From: Lentzea jiangxiensis
GTDB lineage: Bacteria; Actinomycetota; Actinomycetes; Mycobacteriales; Pseudonocardiaceae
Assembly: GCF_900104175.1 (NCBI RefSeq)
Contig: NZ_FNIX01000025.1
Coordinates: forward strand, 31,363 to 95,362
Length of the DNA stretch: 64,000 bases
Reading direction: 5' to 3'
Shown: piece after piece, positions 8,474 to 17,305 of the stretch
How positions within the stretch are numbered: the first letter of the stretch is position 1
How the letters are laid out: each line of letters opens with the position of its first letter
Position numbers and translations under genes: made by a program
The notes under the pieces: model-generated
What the model was told of the DNA's origin: nothing
The model's input: the letters and a program-made list of their open reading frames with translations, nothing else
Database searches by the model: none

Positions 8474-9775
8474 TCAGGCCCGTTCCGGCTGGTGCGTCTC
8501 CGGCAGCTTCAGCACCGACACCAGCGTGCACAAGCCCATGACCAGCAGGAACGCCGAAACGGACATCGAGGTCCCGGTCGCGCCCAGCAGAGCCGTCATC
8601 ACGAACGGCGTGCCGCCGCTGACCAGGATCGACGCCAGCTGGTACGCCAGAGAGGCGCCCGAGTACCGCACGTGCGCCTCGAACAGTTCACCCAGGTAGG
8701 CGGCGATCGGCCCGTACACGAGAGAGGACGCGATGCCGCCGACCGTGTTCGCGACGAACAGCAACAGCAGCGAGGCCGTGTCCACGAGCAGGAAGTACGG
8801 GAACGCCCACACGATCAGTCCGACGGTGCCCGCGATGATCAGCGGACGACGTCCCAGGCGGTCCGACAGGTGCCCGGCGTAGAGGATGACCGGGATGCTC
8901 ACCAGCGACGACAGCAGCGACACGACCAGCACGGACTCGCGGCTGAGGCCGAGCGAGGTCGTCGCGTAGGACAGCACGCCCGCGATCGACACGTAGAAGA
9001 TCGCGTTGGACGCGAACATCAGCCCCGCGCCGAGCAGGATTGGCTTGCGGTGCGTGCGCAGGGCCTCCTTCAGCGGTGCGTGGACCACGGCCGGTGCCTC
9101 CGCACGGCGCTGTTGCAGCTCCTTGAAGACCGGGCTGTCCTCGACCTTCAGCTGGATGAACAGCACCACGGGGAACAGCAGCGCCGACGCCAGGAACGGC
9201 ACACGCCAGCCCCACGACGCGAACTCCTCGGGCGACAGAGCCGTCGTGGCGCTGATGAAGGCGACGTTGCCCAGCAGCACGCCGATCGGCACACCGGCCT
9301 GGCCGAACGTGCCCGCGAAGCCGCGCCGGCGCGGTCCCGCCGACTCGGTCAGCAGCAGCACCACGCCACCCCACTGCCCGCCGACCGCGATGCCCTGCAG
9401 GAACCGCAGCAGGACCAGCAGCAGCGGAGCGCCGACGCCGATGGACGCCGTCGTCGGCAGCAGGCCGATGAGGAACGTCGCCGCCGCCATCATCGCGAGG
9501 CAGATGACGAGGGCCGGCTTGCGGCCCACCTTGTCGCCGACGTGCCCGAAGACCAGGCCGCCGACCGGGCGCGCGATGAAGCCCGCCCAGAACGTGCTGA
9601 AGCTCAGCAGCAACGCCACGAGCGGCGTCGCCTCGGGGAAGAACAGCTTCGGGAACACCAGTGCCGCGGCGGTCGCGTAGATGAAGAAGTCGTACCACTC
9701 GAGAGACGAACCGACGAGCCCGGCTGCCATGAGCCGGCGCAACGTCTTTTTTTCCGCAGGGGCGACGCTGACCAC
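8474..9775 (-). CDS. MFS transporter, metabolite:H+ symporter (MHS) family
   Basis: A 433-residue membrane protein with 12 predicted helices. 'SSLEWYDFFIYATAAALVF' is the characteristic first helix of the MHS group (ShiA/KgtP/ProP-like). The loop motif 'GHVGDKVGRKPALV' appears between helices 2 and 3 and is repeated as 'GHLSDRLGRRPLI' in the second half. It imports an organic acid or similar metabolite with protons; the substrate cannot be read from sequence. It starts at the GTG/ATG region at 9775, 9 bases after the carboxylase stop, so the two genes look co-transcribed, and the transporter may bring in a precursor of the carboxylase substrate. Confidence 0.85.
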   Translation of the reverse strand: MVSVAPAEKKTLRRLMAAGLVGSSLEWYDFFIYATAAALVFPKLFFPEATPLVALLLSFSTFWAGFIARPVGGLVFGHVGDKVGRKPALVICLAMMAAATFLIGLLPTTASIGVGAPLLLVLLRFLQGIAVGGQWGGVVLLLTESAGPRRRGFAGTFGQAGVPIGVLLGNVAFISATTALSPEEFASWGWRVPFLASALLFPVVLFIQLKVEDSPVFKELQQRRAEAPAVVHAPLKEALRTHRKPILLGAGLMFASNAIFYVSIAGVLSYATTSLGLSRESVLVVSLLSSLVSIPVILYAGHLSDRLGRRPLIIAGTVGLIVWAFPYFLLVDTASLLLLFVANTVGGIASSLVYGPIAAYLGELFEAHVRYSGASLAYQLASILVSGGTPFVMTALLGATGTSMSVSAFLLVMGLCTLVSVLKLPETHQPERA

Positions 9776-9784
9776 GGATTCTCC

Positions 9785-12700
9785 TCACCACGTGTCGATG
9801 AACGGGCGTTTCTTCCCTTGTGCTCGGGAAGTTGCGGGGGCCAGCGCCGTGGCGATCCAGCGGCGGGTGTCGGCCGGGTCGATCACGTCGTCGATCTCGA
9901 AGACCGAGGCGACGTTCAGGGCTTTGCCGTGCTCGTAGGCCATCGCGACCATCTGGTCGTAGCGCTGCTTGCGCTCGTCCGGGTCCTCGATCGCGTCGAG
10001 CTCCTTCTTGAAGCCGAGCTTGATGGCGCCTTCGAGCCCCATCGGGCCGAACTCGCCGGTGGGCCACGAGACGGCGAACTGGGGCACCTTGAGGCTTCCG
10101 CCCGCCATCGCCTGAGCGCCGAGGCCGTACGCCTTGCGCAGCACGACGAGTCCGAAGGGGACGGTCAGGTTCGCGCCCGTCACGACCATGCGGGTGAGGT
10201 GGCGGACGGTGGCGGTGCGCTCGGCCTCCGGGCCGACCATGAAGCCCGGCGTGTCGGTGAGCGAGACGACCGGGAGGCCGAACGCGTCGGCGAGCTGCAG
10301 GAAGCGGGCGCACTTGTCGGCGGCGTCGGCGTCGATCGCACCGCCGAGGACGGCCGGGTCGTTGGCGATCAGGGCGATGGGCCGGCCTTCGACGCGGACC
10401 AGGGCGGTGACGACCGCCTTGCCGAAGCCCCGGCGGAGTTCGAGCACCGAGCCGGTGTCGGCGAGCGTGTGGACGAGGGCGCGGATGTCGTAGGCGCGGA
10501 GGCGGTTCTCGGGGACGGCGTGGCGGAGCAGGCGCTGGTCAGCGCAGCTCCACGCCTGCCCGCCGGCGGGTGCCTGTTCGCTGGCCGATGTCTGCCTGCC
10601 GGTCGGTGTCTGCCCACCTGTCGATGCTCGCCCGCCGGCCGACGGCCCGGAATTGTCGGTGTCGTCTGGGAGAATTGAATTCAGGGGTCCCCCCGCGGGC
10701 GCGGACGACGAATGCGCACTCGGCGAGGGGACGCCTGCGGAAGCCTGGAAGTACGAAAGGTACTTCTTGGCGACGGCGACAGCCTCCTCCTCCGACGCCA
10801 CCACGACGTCCACGACGCCGTTGGGCACCTGAACGTCCAAAGGCCCGATCTCCTCGGGCCGGAAGACCCCCAGTCCGCCGCCCTCGATCATCGCCGGCCC
10901 GCCCATGCCGATGTTCGCGCCCTCGACCGCGATGATCACGTCGCACGTCCCGAGCAGCACCGCGTTGCCCGCGAAGCACCGCCCGGCCGCCACCCCGACC
11001 AGCGGCACCTGCCCGCTGAGCCGTGCGAACGCGTGGAACGAGCCGCAGTCGAGACCGCTGACCGCGCTGTGGTCGGTGTCGCCCGGCCGCCCGCCACCGC
11101 CCTCGGCGAACAACACCACCGGCAGGTTCTCCTGCTGCGCCAGCGCGAAGAGCCGGTCCTTCTTCTGATGGTTGCGCATGCCCTGAGTACCGGCGAGCAC
11201 GGCGTAGTCGTAGGACATCGCCACGACCCGTGAGCCGTTCACGACACCGATACCGGCCACCATGCCGTCAGCGGGCGTGCGCTCGATCAGGTCTTCCAGC
11301 GAGCGGCGCCGGCGTTGCGCGGCGATGGCGAGCCCGCCGTACTCGACGAAGTCCGAACAGAGGTCGGCGATGTTCTCCCGCGCGGTCCGGCCACCGCGGG
11401 CGTGCCGCTTCGCCGCGGCTTCGGGGCGGTCGAAGTCGTGGCGTGCCAGCACCTCGGCCAGGTCCGGGCGCACGAACGACGGGTCCACCGCCTCGACGTC
11501 CTCAGCGGACTCGGCGGAACCGGTGGCCAGCACCTGCCCCTCGGACACCGTGTCGCCCACCGACACCAGCACCTCGCCGGACACCCGCACGACGTGCTGC
11601 ATCTTCATTGCTTCGAGCACCACCGAGTCCGAAGACACCGAGACCACCGTGCCCGCCAGCGGCGCCCGCATGCCCGAGACGGGCTCGTCGACCACGAAGT
11701 CGGTGGTCGCGCCGACGACGTCACGGGCCAGAAGTCCTCGCAGGAGCTCCAGGTTCGTCGAGACGCCCTCGATCCGGAACTCCCGCAACGCCCGCCGCGC
11801 CCGGTTCAGCGCGACGTCCAGGTCCTCGCCGTGCACCACGAGCTTCGCGAGCAGCCCGTCGTACCGCGTGCCGGCCCGGTAGCCGACGTACCCGTGCGTG
11901 TCGACGCGGACACCGGGTCCGGCGGGCAGGCCGAACGACGACAGCACGCCGCCCGAGGTCTGGTTCACCCGCACCTGCACCGCCGCGCCGCGGTCGTGCG
12001 GCGTGAAGTCGACGTCGCCGCCCCACGCGAGCAGCAGCTGGGTGCGCACGAGGTCCACTCCGGACACCATCTCGGTCACCGTGTGCTCGACCTGCAGCCG
12101 CGGGTTGGCCTCCATGAAGTAGAACGCGTCCCCGGCGACGAGGAACTCCACGGTGCCGACGCCGGTGTAGCCGACCGCCTCCGCCAGCGCGACGGCCGCC
12201 GAGTGCAGGGCCTTGCGCAGCGCCGGGTCCAGCAGGGGAGCGGGCGCGATCTCCACGACCTTCTGGTGCCGCAGCTGCAGCGAGCAGTCGCGGTCGCCGA
12301 TCACGGTCGTGCCGACGAGCTGCACCTCGATGTGCCGGGCGGAGGTCAGCAGCCGTTCGAAGTAGACGTCGCCCACCCCGAACGCCGCCAGCGCCTCCGC
12401 CCGGCACGCCTCGACCGCGCTGTCGAGGTCTTCGGGCCGCCAGACGGCCCGCAGGCCCTTGCCGCCCCCGCCCGCGACGGCCTTGACCATGACCGGGAAC
12501 TCGCCGGGCGCCGCGTCCAGCACCGGGATCCCCAGCGACGCGGCCAGTTCCCGTGCTCGCCGCTTGTCACCGAGCAGTTCCAGAACGTCAGCGGAAGGCC
12601 CGACGAACGCCAGCCCGCGCGCCGAACACGCCCGGGCGAACGAAGCGTTCTCGGACAGGAAACCCCAGCCGGGGTGCACCGCGTGGCACCCCTGCGCGGC

Positions 12701-12886
12701 GTCGAGGATCTGGTCGGCGTCCAGGTAGGGCGAGTCACCGCGCAGGGCCACGGCCCGGTCCGCGAGGGTCACGTGCAGGGACGAGGCGTCGTCCTCCGCG
12801 TACACCGCCATGGTGCGAATCCCCAGGTCGGCTGCCGCGCGCAGCACGCGGACGGCGACCTCACCCCGGTTGGCGACGAGCAGCAC
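9785..12886 (-). CDS. Single-chain biotin-dependent acyl-CoA carboxylase (BC-BCCP-CT)
   Basis: A 1033-residue fusion. Residues 1 to about 400 are biotin carboxylase ('VANRGEVAVRVLRAA', ATP-grasp 'KAVAGGGGKGLRAV', 'FMEANPRLQVEHTVTEM'). About 430-495 is a short biotin carrier with 'VLEAMKMQHVV', the lysine being the biotin site. From about 510 the carboxyltransferase follows ('GGGGRPGDTDHSAVSG', 'TDTPGFMVGPEAE', 'ALNVASVFEIDDVIDP'). It should carboxylate an acetyl-, propionyl- or longer acyl-CoA. I chose the GTG at 12886, which has AGGAGG (12893-12898) 6 bases before it, over a further upstream ATG. A CTAAGC-type palindrome overlaps that ribosome site. A hexapeptide-repeat insertion interrupts the carboxyltransferase domain. 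Confidence 0.9.
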   Translation of the reverse strand: MLLVANRGEVAVRVLRAAADLGIRTMAVYAEDDASSLHVTLADRAVALRGDSPYLDADQILDAAQGCHAVHPGWGFLSENASFARACSARGLAFVGPSADVLELLGDKRRARELAASLGIPVLDAAPGEFPVMVKAVAGGGGKGLRAVWRPEDLDSAVEACRAEALAAFGVGDVYFERLLTSARHIEVQLVGTTVIGDRDCSLQLRHQKVVEIAPAPLLDPALRKALHSAAVALAEAVGYTGVGTVEFLVAGDAFYFMEANPRLQVEHTVTEMVSGVDLVRTQLLLAWGGDVDFTPHDRGAAVQVRVNQTSGGVLSSFGLPAGPGVRVDTHGYVGYRAGTRYDGLLAKLVVHGEDLDVALNRARRALREFRIEGVSTNLELLRGLLARDVVGATTDFVVDEPVSGMRAPLAGTVVSVSSDSVVLEAMKMQHVVRVSGEVLVSVGDTVSEGQVLATGSAESAEDVEAVDPSFVRPDLAEVLARHDFDRPEAAAKRHARGGRTARENIADLCSDFVEYGGLAIAAQRRRRSLEDLIERTPADGMVAGIGVVNGSRVVAMSYDYAVLAGTQGMRNHQKKDRLFALAQQENLPVVLFAEGGGGRPGDTDHSAVSGLDCGSFHAFARLSGQVPLVGVAAGRCFAGNAVLLGTCDVIIAVEGANIGMGGPAMIEGGGLGVFRPEEIGPLDVQVPNGVVDVVVASEEEAVAVAKKYLSYFQASAGVPSPSAHSSSAPAGGPLNSILPDDTDNSGPSAGGRASTGGQTPTGRQTSASEQAPAGGQAWSCADQRLLRHAVPENRLRAYDIRALVHTLADTGSVLELRRGFGKAVVTALVRVEGRPIALIANDPAVLGGAIDADAADKCARFLQLADAFGLPVVSLTDTPGFMVGPEAERTATVRHLTRMVVTGANLTVPFGLVVLRKAYGLGAQAMAGGSLKVPQFAVSWPTGEFGPMGLEGAIKLGFKKELDAIEDPDERKQRYDQMVAMAYEHGKALNVASVFEIDDVIDPADTRRWIATALAPATSRAQGKKRPFIDTW
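10556..10645 (-). repeat. 18-bp tandem repeats encoding a hexapeptide linker inside the carboxylase
   Basis: Five imperfect 18-bp units on the minus strand encode PSAGGR, ASTGGQ, TPTGRQ, TSASEQ and APAGGQ in succession. They sit in a Ser/Gly/Pro-rich insertion between 'KYLSYFQ' and 'CADQRLLRHAVPENRLR', which are normally only a few residues apart in this enzyme family. Confidence 0.75.
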
Positions 12887-12896
12887 GGCAATCCTC

Positions 12897-12912
12897 CTGA
12901 GCGACCGCTTAG
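12897..12912. promoter_or_regulatory. CTAAGC-type palindrome before the carboxylase gene
   Basis: CTGAGCGACCGCTTAG matches the 6-4-6 palindrome found at 14887, 14905 and 21526 with one mismatch in the left arm. It directly abuts and partly overlaps the AGGAGG of the carboxylase start at 12886, a position suited to repression. Probably bound by the TetR protein encoded at 14220. Confidence 0.55.
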
Positions 12913-13068
12913 TATGTGACGGCGGTCGCATGTTGCCATCTGAAGTCAACGGAAGTCCATACGGAACCGATCGTGGGGACGAGGCGTCAACGGAACACTT
13001 CGCCCGCGAAGGGGCGATCCAGTTGGCAGACTCCCCGCAAACATGCGAAGGGCATTCAGGAGGCCGCA

Positions 13069-13848
13069 GTGGTGTTCAAGAGGATGATGCGCGCGTTCGG
13101 CGTGGGCGGGCCGACTGTCGACACGGTGCTGACGAACCCGAACGTCCGGCCCGGCGAGGTGCTGTCCGGCGAGGTGCGCATCGCGGGCGGCGACCACGCG
13201 GCCGAGATCGACCACGTCACGCTCGCGCTGCTCACCCGCGTCGAGGTCGAGAGCGGCGACAACGAGTACAACACCAACATGGAGTTCCACAAGTTCTCCG
13301 TGGGACAGCGGATCATCGCCCAGCCGCACCAGAACCTCTCGCTGCCGTTCCAGGTCCCGGTGCCGTTCGAGTGCCCGCTCAACGTCGTCGGCGGCATGCA
13401 GCTCAACGGCATGCAGCTCGGCCTGCGCACCGAGCTCGAGGTCCGCGGCGCCGTCGACCCCGGCGACCTCGACCCGATCTGGGTGCACCCGCTGCCGTCG
13501 CAGGACGCCGTGCTCCAGGCGTTCGGGCGGATGGGCTTCCGCTTCACCAAGGCCGACAACGAGCGCGGCCGCATCTACGGCGTGCCGCAGCAGCTGCCGT
13601 TCTACCAGGAGATCGAGTTCTACCCGCCGCCGCAGTTCTCCGGCCGCCTCAAGCAGGTCGAGCTGACGTTCGTGACGACGCCGACCGAGCTGCACGTGGT
13701 CCTGGAGGCGGACAAGCGCGCCGGCCTGCTCCGCTCGGGCGGCGACGCGTACGGCCGGTTCGCCGTGCCGCACCAGCAGGCCGTCGGCACGGACTGGACC
13801 GCGACGATCAACCAGTGGATGGCGCAGGTCTCCGGCAGCCGCTGGTAG
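13069..13848 (+). CDS. Spo0M-like arrestin-fold sporulation-control protein
   Basis: A 259-residue protein of the SpoOM family. The N-terminal half has the arrestin-like beta sandwich pattern ('GPTVDTVLTNPNVRPGEVLSG', then 'EIDHVTLALLTRVEVE'). 'SLPFQVPVPFECPLNVVGGM' and 'GLRTELEVRGAVDPGDLDPI' are conserved stretches. Bacillus Spo0M is a cytosolic scaffold-type protein that negatively affects sporulation; its role in actinomycetes is unclear. Start GTG at 13069, or the next codon GTG at 13072, both after AGGAGG (13058-13063). It is transcribed away from the carboxylase and shows no functional link to the neighbours. Confidence 0.8.
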   Translation: MVFKRMMRAFGVGGPTVDTVLTNPNVRPGEVLSGEVRIAGGDHAAEIDHVTLALLTRVEVESGDNEYNTNMEFHKFSVGQRIIAQPHQNLSLPFQVPVPFECPLNVVGGMQLNGMQLGLRTELEVRGAVDPGDLDPIWVHPLPSQDAVLQAFGRMGFRFTKADNERGRIYGVPQQLPFYQEIEFYPPPQFSGRLKQVELTFVTTPTELHVVLEADKRAGLLRSGGDAYGRFAVPHQQAVGTDWTATINQWMAQVSGSRW

Positions 13849-13856
13849 TCCGATCA

Positions 13857-13870
13857 GGGCCGAAAGGCCC
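13857..13870. terminator. Short GAAA-loop hairpin
   Basis: GGGCC-GAAA-GGCCC (13857-13870) is a tight 5-bp hairpin 8 bases after the spo0M stop. It has no T-run and is a weak terminator candidate only. Confidence 0.35.
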
Positions 13871-13954
13871 AACGCACTGCTCCTCACGCTGCGGATCTAG
13901 GCCTCCGAAGGGATGATTCGGCCGAGATCCGTTCATCAGCGGGAGGAGGCGGTC

Positions 13955-14227
13955 ATGTCCATCGGCGGTGTCATCAGCGCGATCATCATCGGGCTGGTCC
14001 TGGGCCTGCTCGGCAAGCTGCTCGCGCCGGGCAGGCAGAACATCCCGATCTGGCTGACCATCCTGGTCGGCATCGCGGCCGCGTTCGTCGGAACGTGGAT
14101 CGCGCGGCTGCTGGGTGTGGGGGACACACGCGGCATCGACTGGATCGAGGTGATCATCCAGCTCGTGCTCGCCGCGGTCGGCGTGTCCGTGGTGGCCGGC
14201 GTGTACGGCCGCAAATCGGTCAGGTAG
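13955..14227 (+). CDS. GlsB/YeaQ/YmgE-family small membrane protein
   Basis: A 90-residue protein made of three hydrophobic helices: 'VISAIIIGLVLGLLGKLLAPG', 'WLTILVGIAAAFVGTWIARL' and 'VIIQLVLAAVGVSVVAGVYG'. The glycine-rich pattern and the 'GKLLAPGRQ' turn are typical of the transglycosylase-associated/GlsB stress family, small envelope proteins of poorly known function. The ATG at 13955 follows a strong GGGAGGAGG (13941-13949). Its last 8 bases overlap the convergent tetR gene. Confidence 0.8.
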   Translation: MSIGGVISAIIIGLVLGLLGKLLAPGRQNIPIWLTILVGIAAAFVGTWIARLLGVGDTRGIDWIEVIIQLVLAAVGVSVVAGVYGRKSVR

Positions 14228-14843
14228 CGGGGCGGACCATCCTCAGGACGAGGTCGGCGTACAGCGCGCCGATCTCGTCCGGGGTCCGCTTCCCGCCCGG
14301 CTGGTACCAGCGCGCGACGTCGATGCACAGCGACAGCACGGCCAGGGTCGCGCCCTTCACGTCCGGGACGTCGAACACGCCCTCCGCGACGCCGTCCTCG
14401 AGGTAGGACCGCATCCGCTGCTCGATCTGCCGGCGCAGCTCCGCCACCCTCTCGTGGTGTTCGGCGGAGAGCGCGCTCAGCTCGTACTGCACCACGCGCG
14501 CCGTGGTGTGGAACGCCGCGTGCCAGCCCGCGAACGCCGACACGGCGTTCTTCAGCCGTTCCACCGCGTCGTCGCCCTCGATGCCCGCCAGCAGCGCCAG
14601 CGACGTCTCGTGGCCCACCAGCGAGATGTTGAAGAGCAGCTCTTCCTTCGAGCGGTAGTGGATGTAGACGGCCGCGGGGGACATCCCCGCGAGCGAGGCG
14701 ATGTCCCGGGTGGTCGTGGCGTGGTATCCCTTTTCCGCGAACGCGCGGACGGCCGCGATGAGCATCCGGCGGGCGGCTTCCGGGGTGACCGTGCGCCAGA
14801 TCTCGTCGAGCAGCGCGAACCCGTCCACTCCGGTCGTCGTCAT
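14220..14843 (-). CDS. TetR-family regulator of the adjacent acyl-CoA degradation genes
   Basis: A 207-residue protein. The HTH is at about residues 22-65 ('MLIAAVRAFAEKGYHATTTR', then 'IASLAGMSPAAVYIHYRSKEE'), followed by an all-helical ligand domain. The ATG at 14843 has GAGGAG just upstream. It is divergent from the acyl-CoA dehydrogenase gene, and the 91 bases between them hold two CTAAGC-N4-GCTTAG palindromes. TetR proteins in this position usually repress the degradation genes and themselves and release DNA on binding an acyl-CoA. That ligand class is inferred, not seen. Confidence 0.85.
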   Translation of the reverse strand: MTTTGVDGFALLDEIWRTVTPEAARRMLIAAVRAFAEKGYHATTTRDIASLAGMSPAAVYIHYRSKEELLFNISLVGHETSLALLAGIEGDDAVERLKNAVSAFAGWHAAFHTTARVVQYELSALSAEHHERVAELRRQIEQRMRSYLEDGVAEGVFDVPDVKGATLAVLSLCIDVARWYQPGGKRTPDEIGALYADLVLRMVRPAT

Positions 14844-14886
14844 CGGTGCTCCTCGCGTGTTGACAGGTGATGGATCGTACTGCACG

Positions 14887-14920
14887 CTAAGCGTGCGCTT
14901 AGCGCTAAGCAACCGCTTAG
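14887..14920. promoter_or_regulatory. Double TetR operator between tetR and the acyl-CoA dehydrogenase
   Basis: Two perfect 6-4-6 palindromes lie 18 bp centre to centre: CTAAGCGTGCGCTTAG (14887-14902) and CTAAGCAACCGCTTAG (14905-14920). The inner halves also form a third palindrome (14897-14910). The right site ends 3 bases before GGAGG of the acyl-CoA dehydrogenase gene. Spacing of nearly two helical turns would place two dimers on one face. Confidence 0.8.
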
Positions 14921-14934
14921 TATGGAGGTAAGTC

Positions 14935-16080
14935 GTGCAGCGGACGCTGTTCAACGAGGATCACGCCGCGTTCCGGGAGTCGGCGAAAGCGTTCGTCGAG
15001 CGCACGATCACGCCGAACGTCGAGAAGTTCATCGAGCAGCGCGTGATCGACCGGGACGTGTGGCTGGAGGCCGGGCGCCAGGGCCTGCTGGGCCTGGAGA
15101 TCCCCGAGGAGTACGGCGGCAGCGGGGCGAACGACTACCGCTTCAACACCGTCTTCGCCGAGGAGCTGTGCCGGGTCAACGCCGCGGTCGCGTCCTCGCT
15201 CGGCATCCACGGCGACGTCGTGGCGCCCTACCTCGTCGACCTGTGCACCGAGGAGCAGAAGCAGCGCTGGCTGCCCGGCATGTGCACCGGCGAGATCAAG
15301 ACCGGCATCGCGATGACCGAGCCGTCCGGCGGCTCCGACCTCGCCGCCCTGAAGACCAACGCCGTGCGCGACGGTGACGACTGGATCCTCAACGGCTCCA
15401 AGACGTTCATCACCAACGGCTACACCGCCGACATGATCGTCGTCGCCGCCCGCACCGACCCGTCGAAGGGCTCGCGCGGCATCTCGCTGTTCGCCGTCGA
15501 GACCGGCATGCCGGGCTTCGAGCGCGGCCGCAAGCTCGACAAGGTCGGCCAGCACCCGTCCGACACCGCGGAGCTGTTCTTCTCCGACGTGCGCCTGCCC
15601 GCCGCGAACCTGATCGGCGAAGAAGGCCAGGGCTTCATCTACATGATGGAACGCCTGCCGCAGGAGCGCATCGGCGCCGCCATCTCGAACCTGGCGCACG
15701 CGCAGGGCATCTTCGACGAGACGCTCGAGTACGTGAAGGAGCGCAAGGCCTTCGGCCAGGCGATCGGCAAGTTCCAGCACAACAAGTTCCTGCTCTCCGA
15801 GCTGCGCACCAAGCTCGACGTCACGCAGGCGTTCGTCGACACGCTGACGATGCAGCACGTCCGCGGTGAGCTGAGCCCGGTCGAGGCGGCGCAGGCGAAG
15901 TACTGGAGCGCCGACATCGAGAACGAGGTCATCGACGCCTGCGTGCAGCTGCACGGCGGCTACGGCTACATGACCGAGTACCGCGTCGCCCGCGCGTGGA
16001 TGGACGCCCGCGTCACGAAGATCTGGGCCGGCTCCAACGAGATCATGAAGGAACTCATCGGCCGCGAACTGGGCCTGTAA
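14935..16080 (+). CDS. Acyl-CoA dehydrogenase
   Basis: A 381-residue FAD enzyme of normal length. 'GIAMTEPSGGSDLAALKTNA' and 'RAWMDARVTKIWAGSNEIMKE' are the two family signatures. The catalytic base position is in 'YGYMTEYRVARAW', where the glutamate after MT matches the usual short- and branched-chain acyl-CoA dehydrogenase site. It makes the alpha,beta double bond in an acyl-CoA and passes electrons to ETF. Start GTG at 14935 with GGAGG (14924-14928) 6 bases before it. It is the first gene of a three-gene run (dehydrogenase, thiolase, SDR) with 12- and 16-base gaps. Chain-length preference cannot be read. Confidence 0.9.
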   Translation: MQRTLFNEDHAAFRESAKAFVERTITPNVEKFIEQRVIDRDVWLEAGRQGLLGLEIPEEYGGSGANDYRFNTVFAEELCRVNAAVASSLGIHGDVVAPYLVDLCTEEQKQRWLPGMCTGEIKTGIAMTEPSGGSDLAALKTNAVRDGDDWILNGSKTFITNGYTADMIVVAARTDPSKGSRGISLFAVETGMPGFERGRKLDKVGQHPSDTAELFFSDVRLPAANLIGEEGQGFIYMMERLPQERIGAAISNLAHAQGIFDETLEYVKERKAFGQAIGKFQHNKFLLSELRTKLDVTQAFVDTLTMQHVRGELSPVEAAQAKYWSADIENEVIDACVQLHGGYGYMTEYRVARAWMDARVTKIWAGSNEIMKELIGRELGL

Positions 16081-16092
16081 GAGGAGAACGGC

Positions 16093-17289
16093 ATGCCTGA
16101 AGCAGTCATCGTCTCCACCGCCCGGTCGCCGATCGGCCGTGCCCGCAAGGGTTCCCTCGCGTCGATCAGGCCCGACGACCTGGCCGCGCAGGTGATCTCG
16201 GCGGCGCTGGGCGACCTCCCGGCGTCCGAGATCACCGACCTGCACCTCGGGTGCGCCGAGCCGCAGGACGAGCACGGCCAGAACATCGCGCGCCGCGTCG
16301 CCGTGCAGCTCGGGTACGACACCCTGCCCGGCACGACCGTGAACCGGTTCTGTGCGTCGTCGGTGCAGACCGCGCGCATGGCCTTCCACGCCATCAAGGC
16401 GGGCGAGGGGCACGCGTTCATCTCGGCCGGTGTCGAGTGCGTCTCCCGGTACATGCACTCCGGCGTGCCGTCGTCCAACCCGTTGTTCGACGAGGCGCAG
16501 CAGCGGACGCTCGACACCGCCGCCTCGAACGCGCCGTGGACCGACCCGCGCCTGGACGGCCGGCTGCCCGACTACTACATCGCGATGGGCCAGACGGCCG
16601 AGAACGTCGCGACGCAGCTCGGCATCTCGCGCCACGACCAGGACGAGTTCGGCGTCCGGTCGCAGAACCTCGCGGAGAAGGCCATCGCGGACGGCTTCTT
16701 CGCCCGCGAGATCACGCCGGTCACCCTGCCCGACGGCACGGTGGTCTCCGCGGACGACGGCCCGCGCGCCGGCGTGACCTACGAGGCCGTGTCGACGCTG
16801 AAGCCCGTCTTCCGGCCCGAGGGCACGGTCACGGCGGGCAACTGCTGTCCCCTGAACGACGGCGCCGCCGCTGTCGTGGTCATGAGCGACGTGCGGGCCC
16901 GCGAGCTCGGCCTGACCCCGTTGGCGCGCATCGTGTCCACGGGTGTCTCGGGCCTCTCGCCGGAGATCATGGGACTCGGCCCGGTCGACGCGACGAAGCA
17001 GGCCCTGGACCACGCCGGTCTGTCCATTTCGGACATCGACCTGGTGGAGATCAACGAGGCGTTCGCCGTCCAGGTGCTCGGCAGCCAGCGGCAGCTGGGC
17101 ATCGACGTCGACCGGCTGAACGTGCACGGCGGCGCCATCGCCCTCGGCCACCCGTTCGGCTCGACCGGTGCGCGGATCATGACGACGCTGATCAACGGCA
17201 TGCGGGCCCGCGACGCCCAGCTCGGCCTCGAGACGATGTGCGTCGGCGGTGGCCAGGGCATGGCGATCATCCTGGAACGACTGAGCTGA
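16093..17289 (+). CDS. Acetyl-CoA C-acyltransferase (thiolase)
   Basis: A 398-residue thiolase. The acyl-binding cysteine is in 'VNRFCASSVQTARMA', the catalytic histidine in 'GGAIALGHPFGSTGAR', and the second cysteine in 'TMCVGGGQGMAIILE'. It cleaves 3-ketoacyl-CoA with CoA, the last beta-oxidation step, matching the dehydrogenase directly upstream. GAGGAG at 16081-16086 precedes the ATG. Confidence 0.9.
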   Translation: MPEAVIVSTARSPIGRARKGSLASIRPDDLAAQVISAALGDLPASEITDLHLGCAEPQDEHGQNIARRVAVQLGYDTLPGTTVNRFCASSVQTARMAFHAIKAGEGHAFISAGVECVSRYMHSGVPSSNPLFDEAQQRTLDTAASNAPWTDPRLDGRLPDYYIAMGQTAENVATQLGISRHDQDEFGVRSQNLAEKAIADGFFAREITPVTLPDGTVVSADDGPRAGVTYEAVSTLKPVFRPEGTVTAGNCCPLNDGAAAVVVMSDVRARELGLTPLARIVSTGVSGLSPEIMGLGPVDATKQALDHAGLSISDIDLVEINEAFAVQVLGSQRQLGIDVDRLNVHGGAIALGHPFGSTGARIMTTLINGMRARDAQLGLETMCVGGGQGMAIILERLS

Positions 17290-17305
17290 AGGGCCTCTGG
17301 CGAAG

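Noticed and set aside
6168..8699. Long rightward open frame opposite secA2
   Set aside because: Antisense shadow of SecA2, which has complete helicase motifs on the other strand.
8492..10678. Rightward 728-codon frame opposite the MHS transporter and carboxylase
   Set aside because: Composition artefact; the minus-strand genes have clear domains and ribosome sites.
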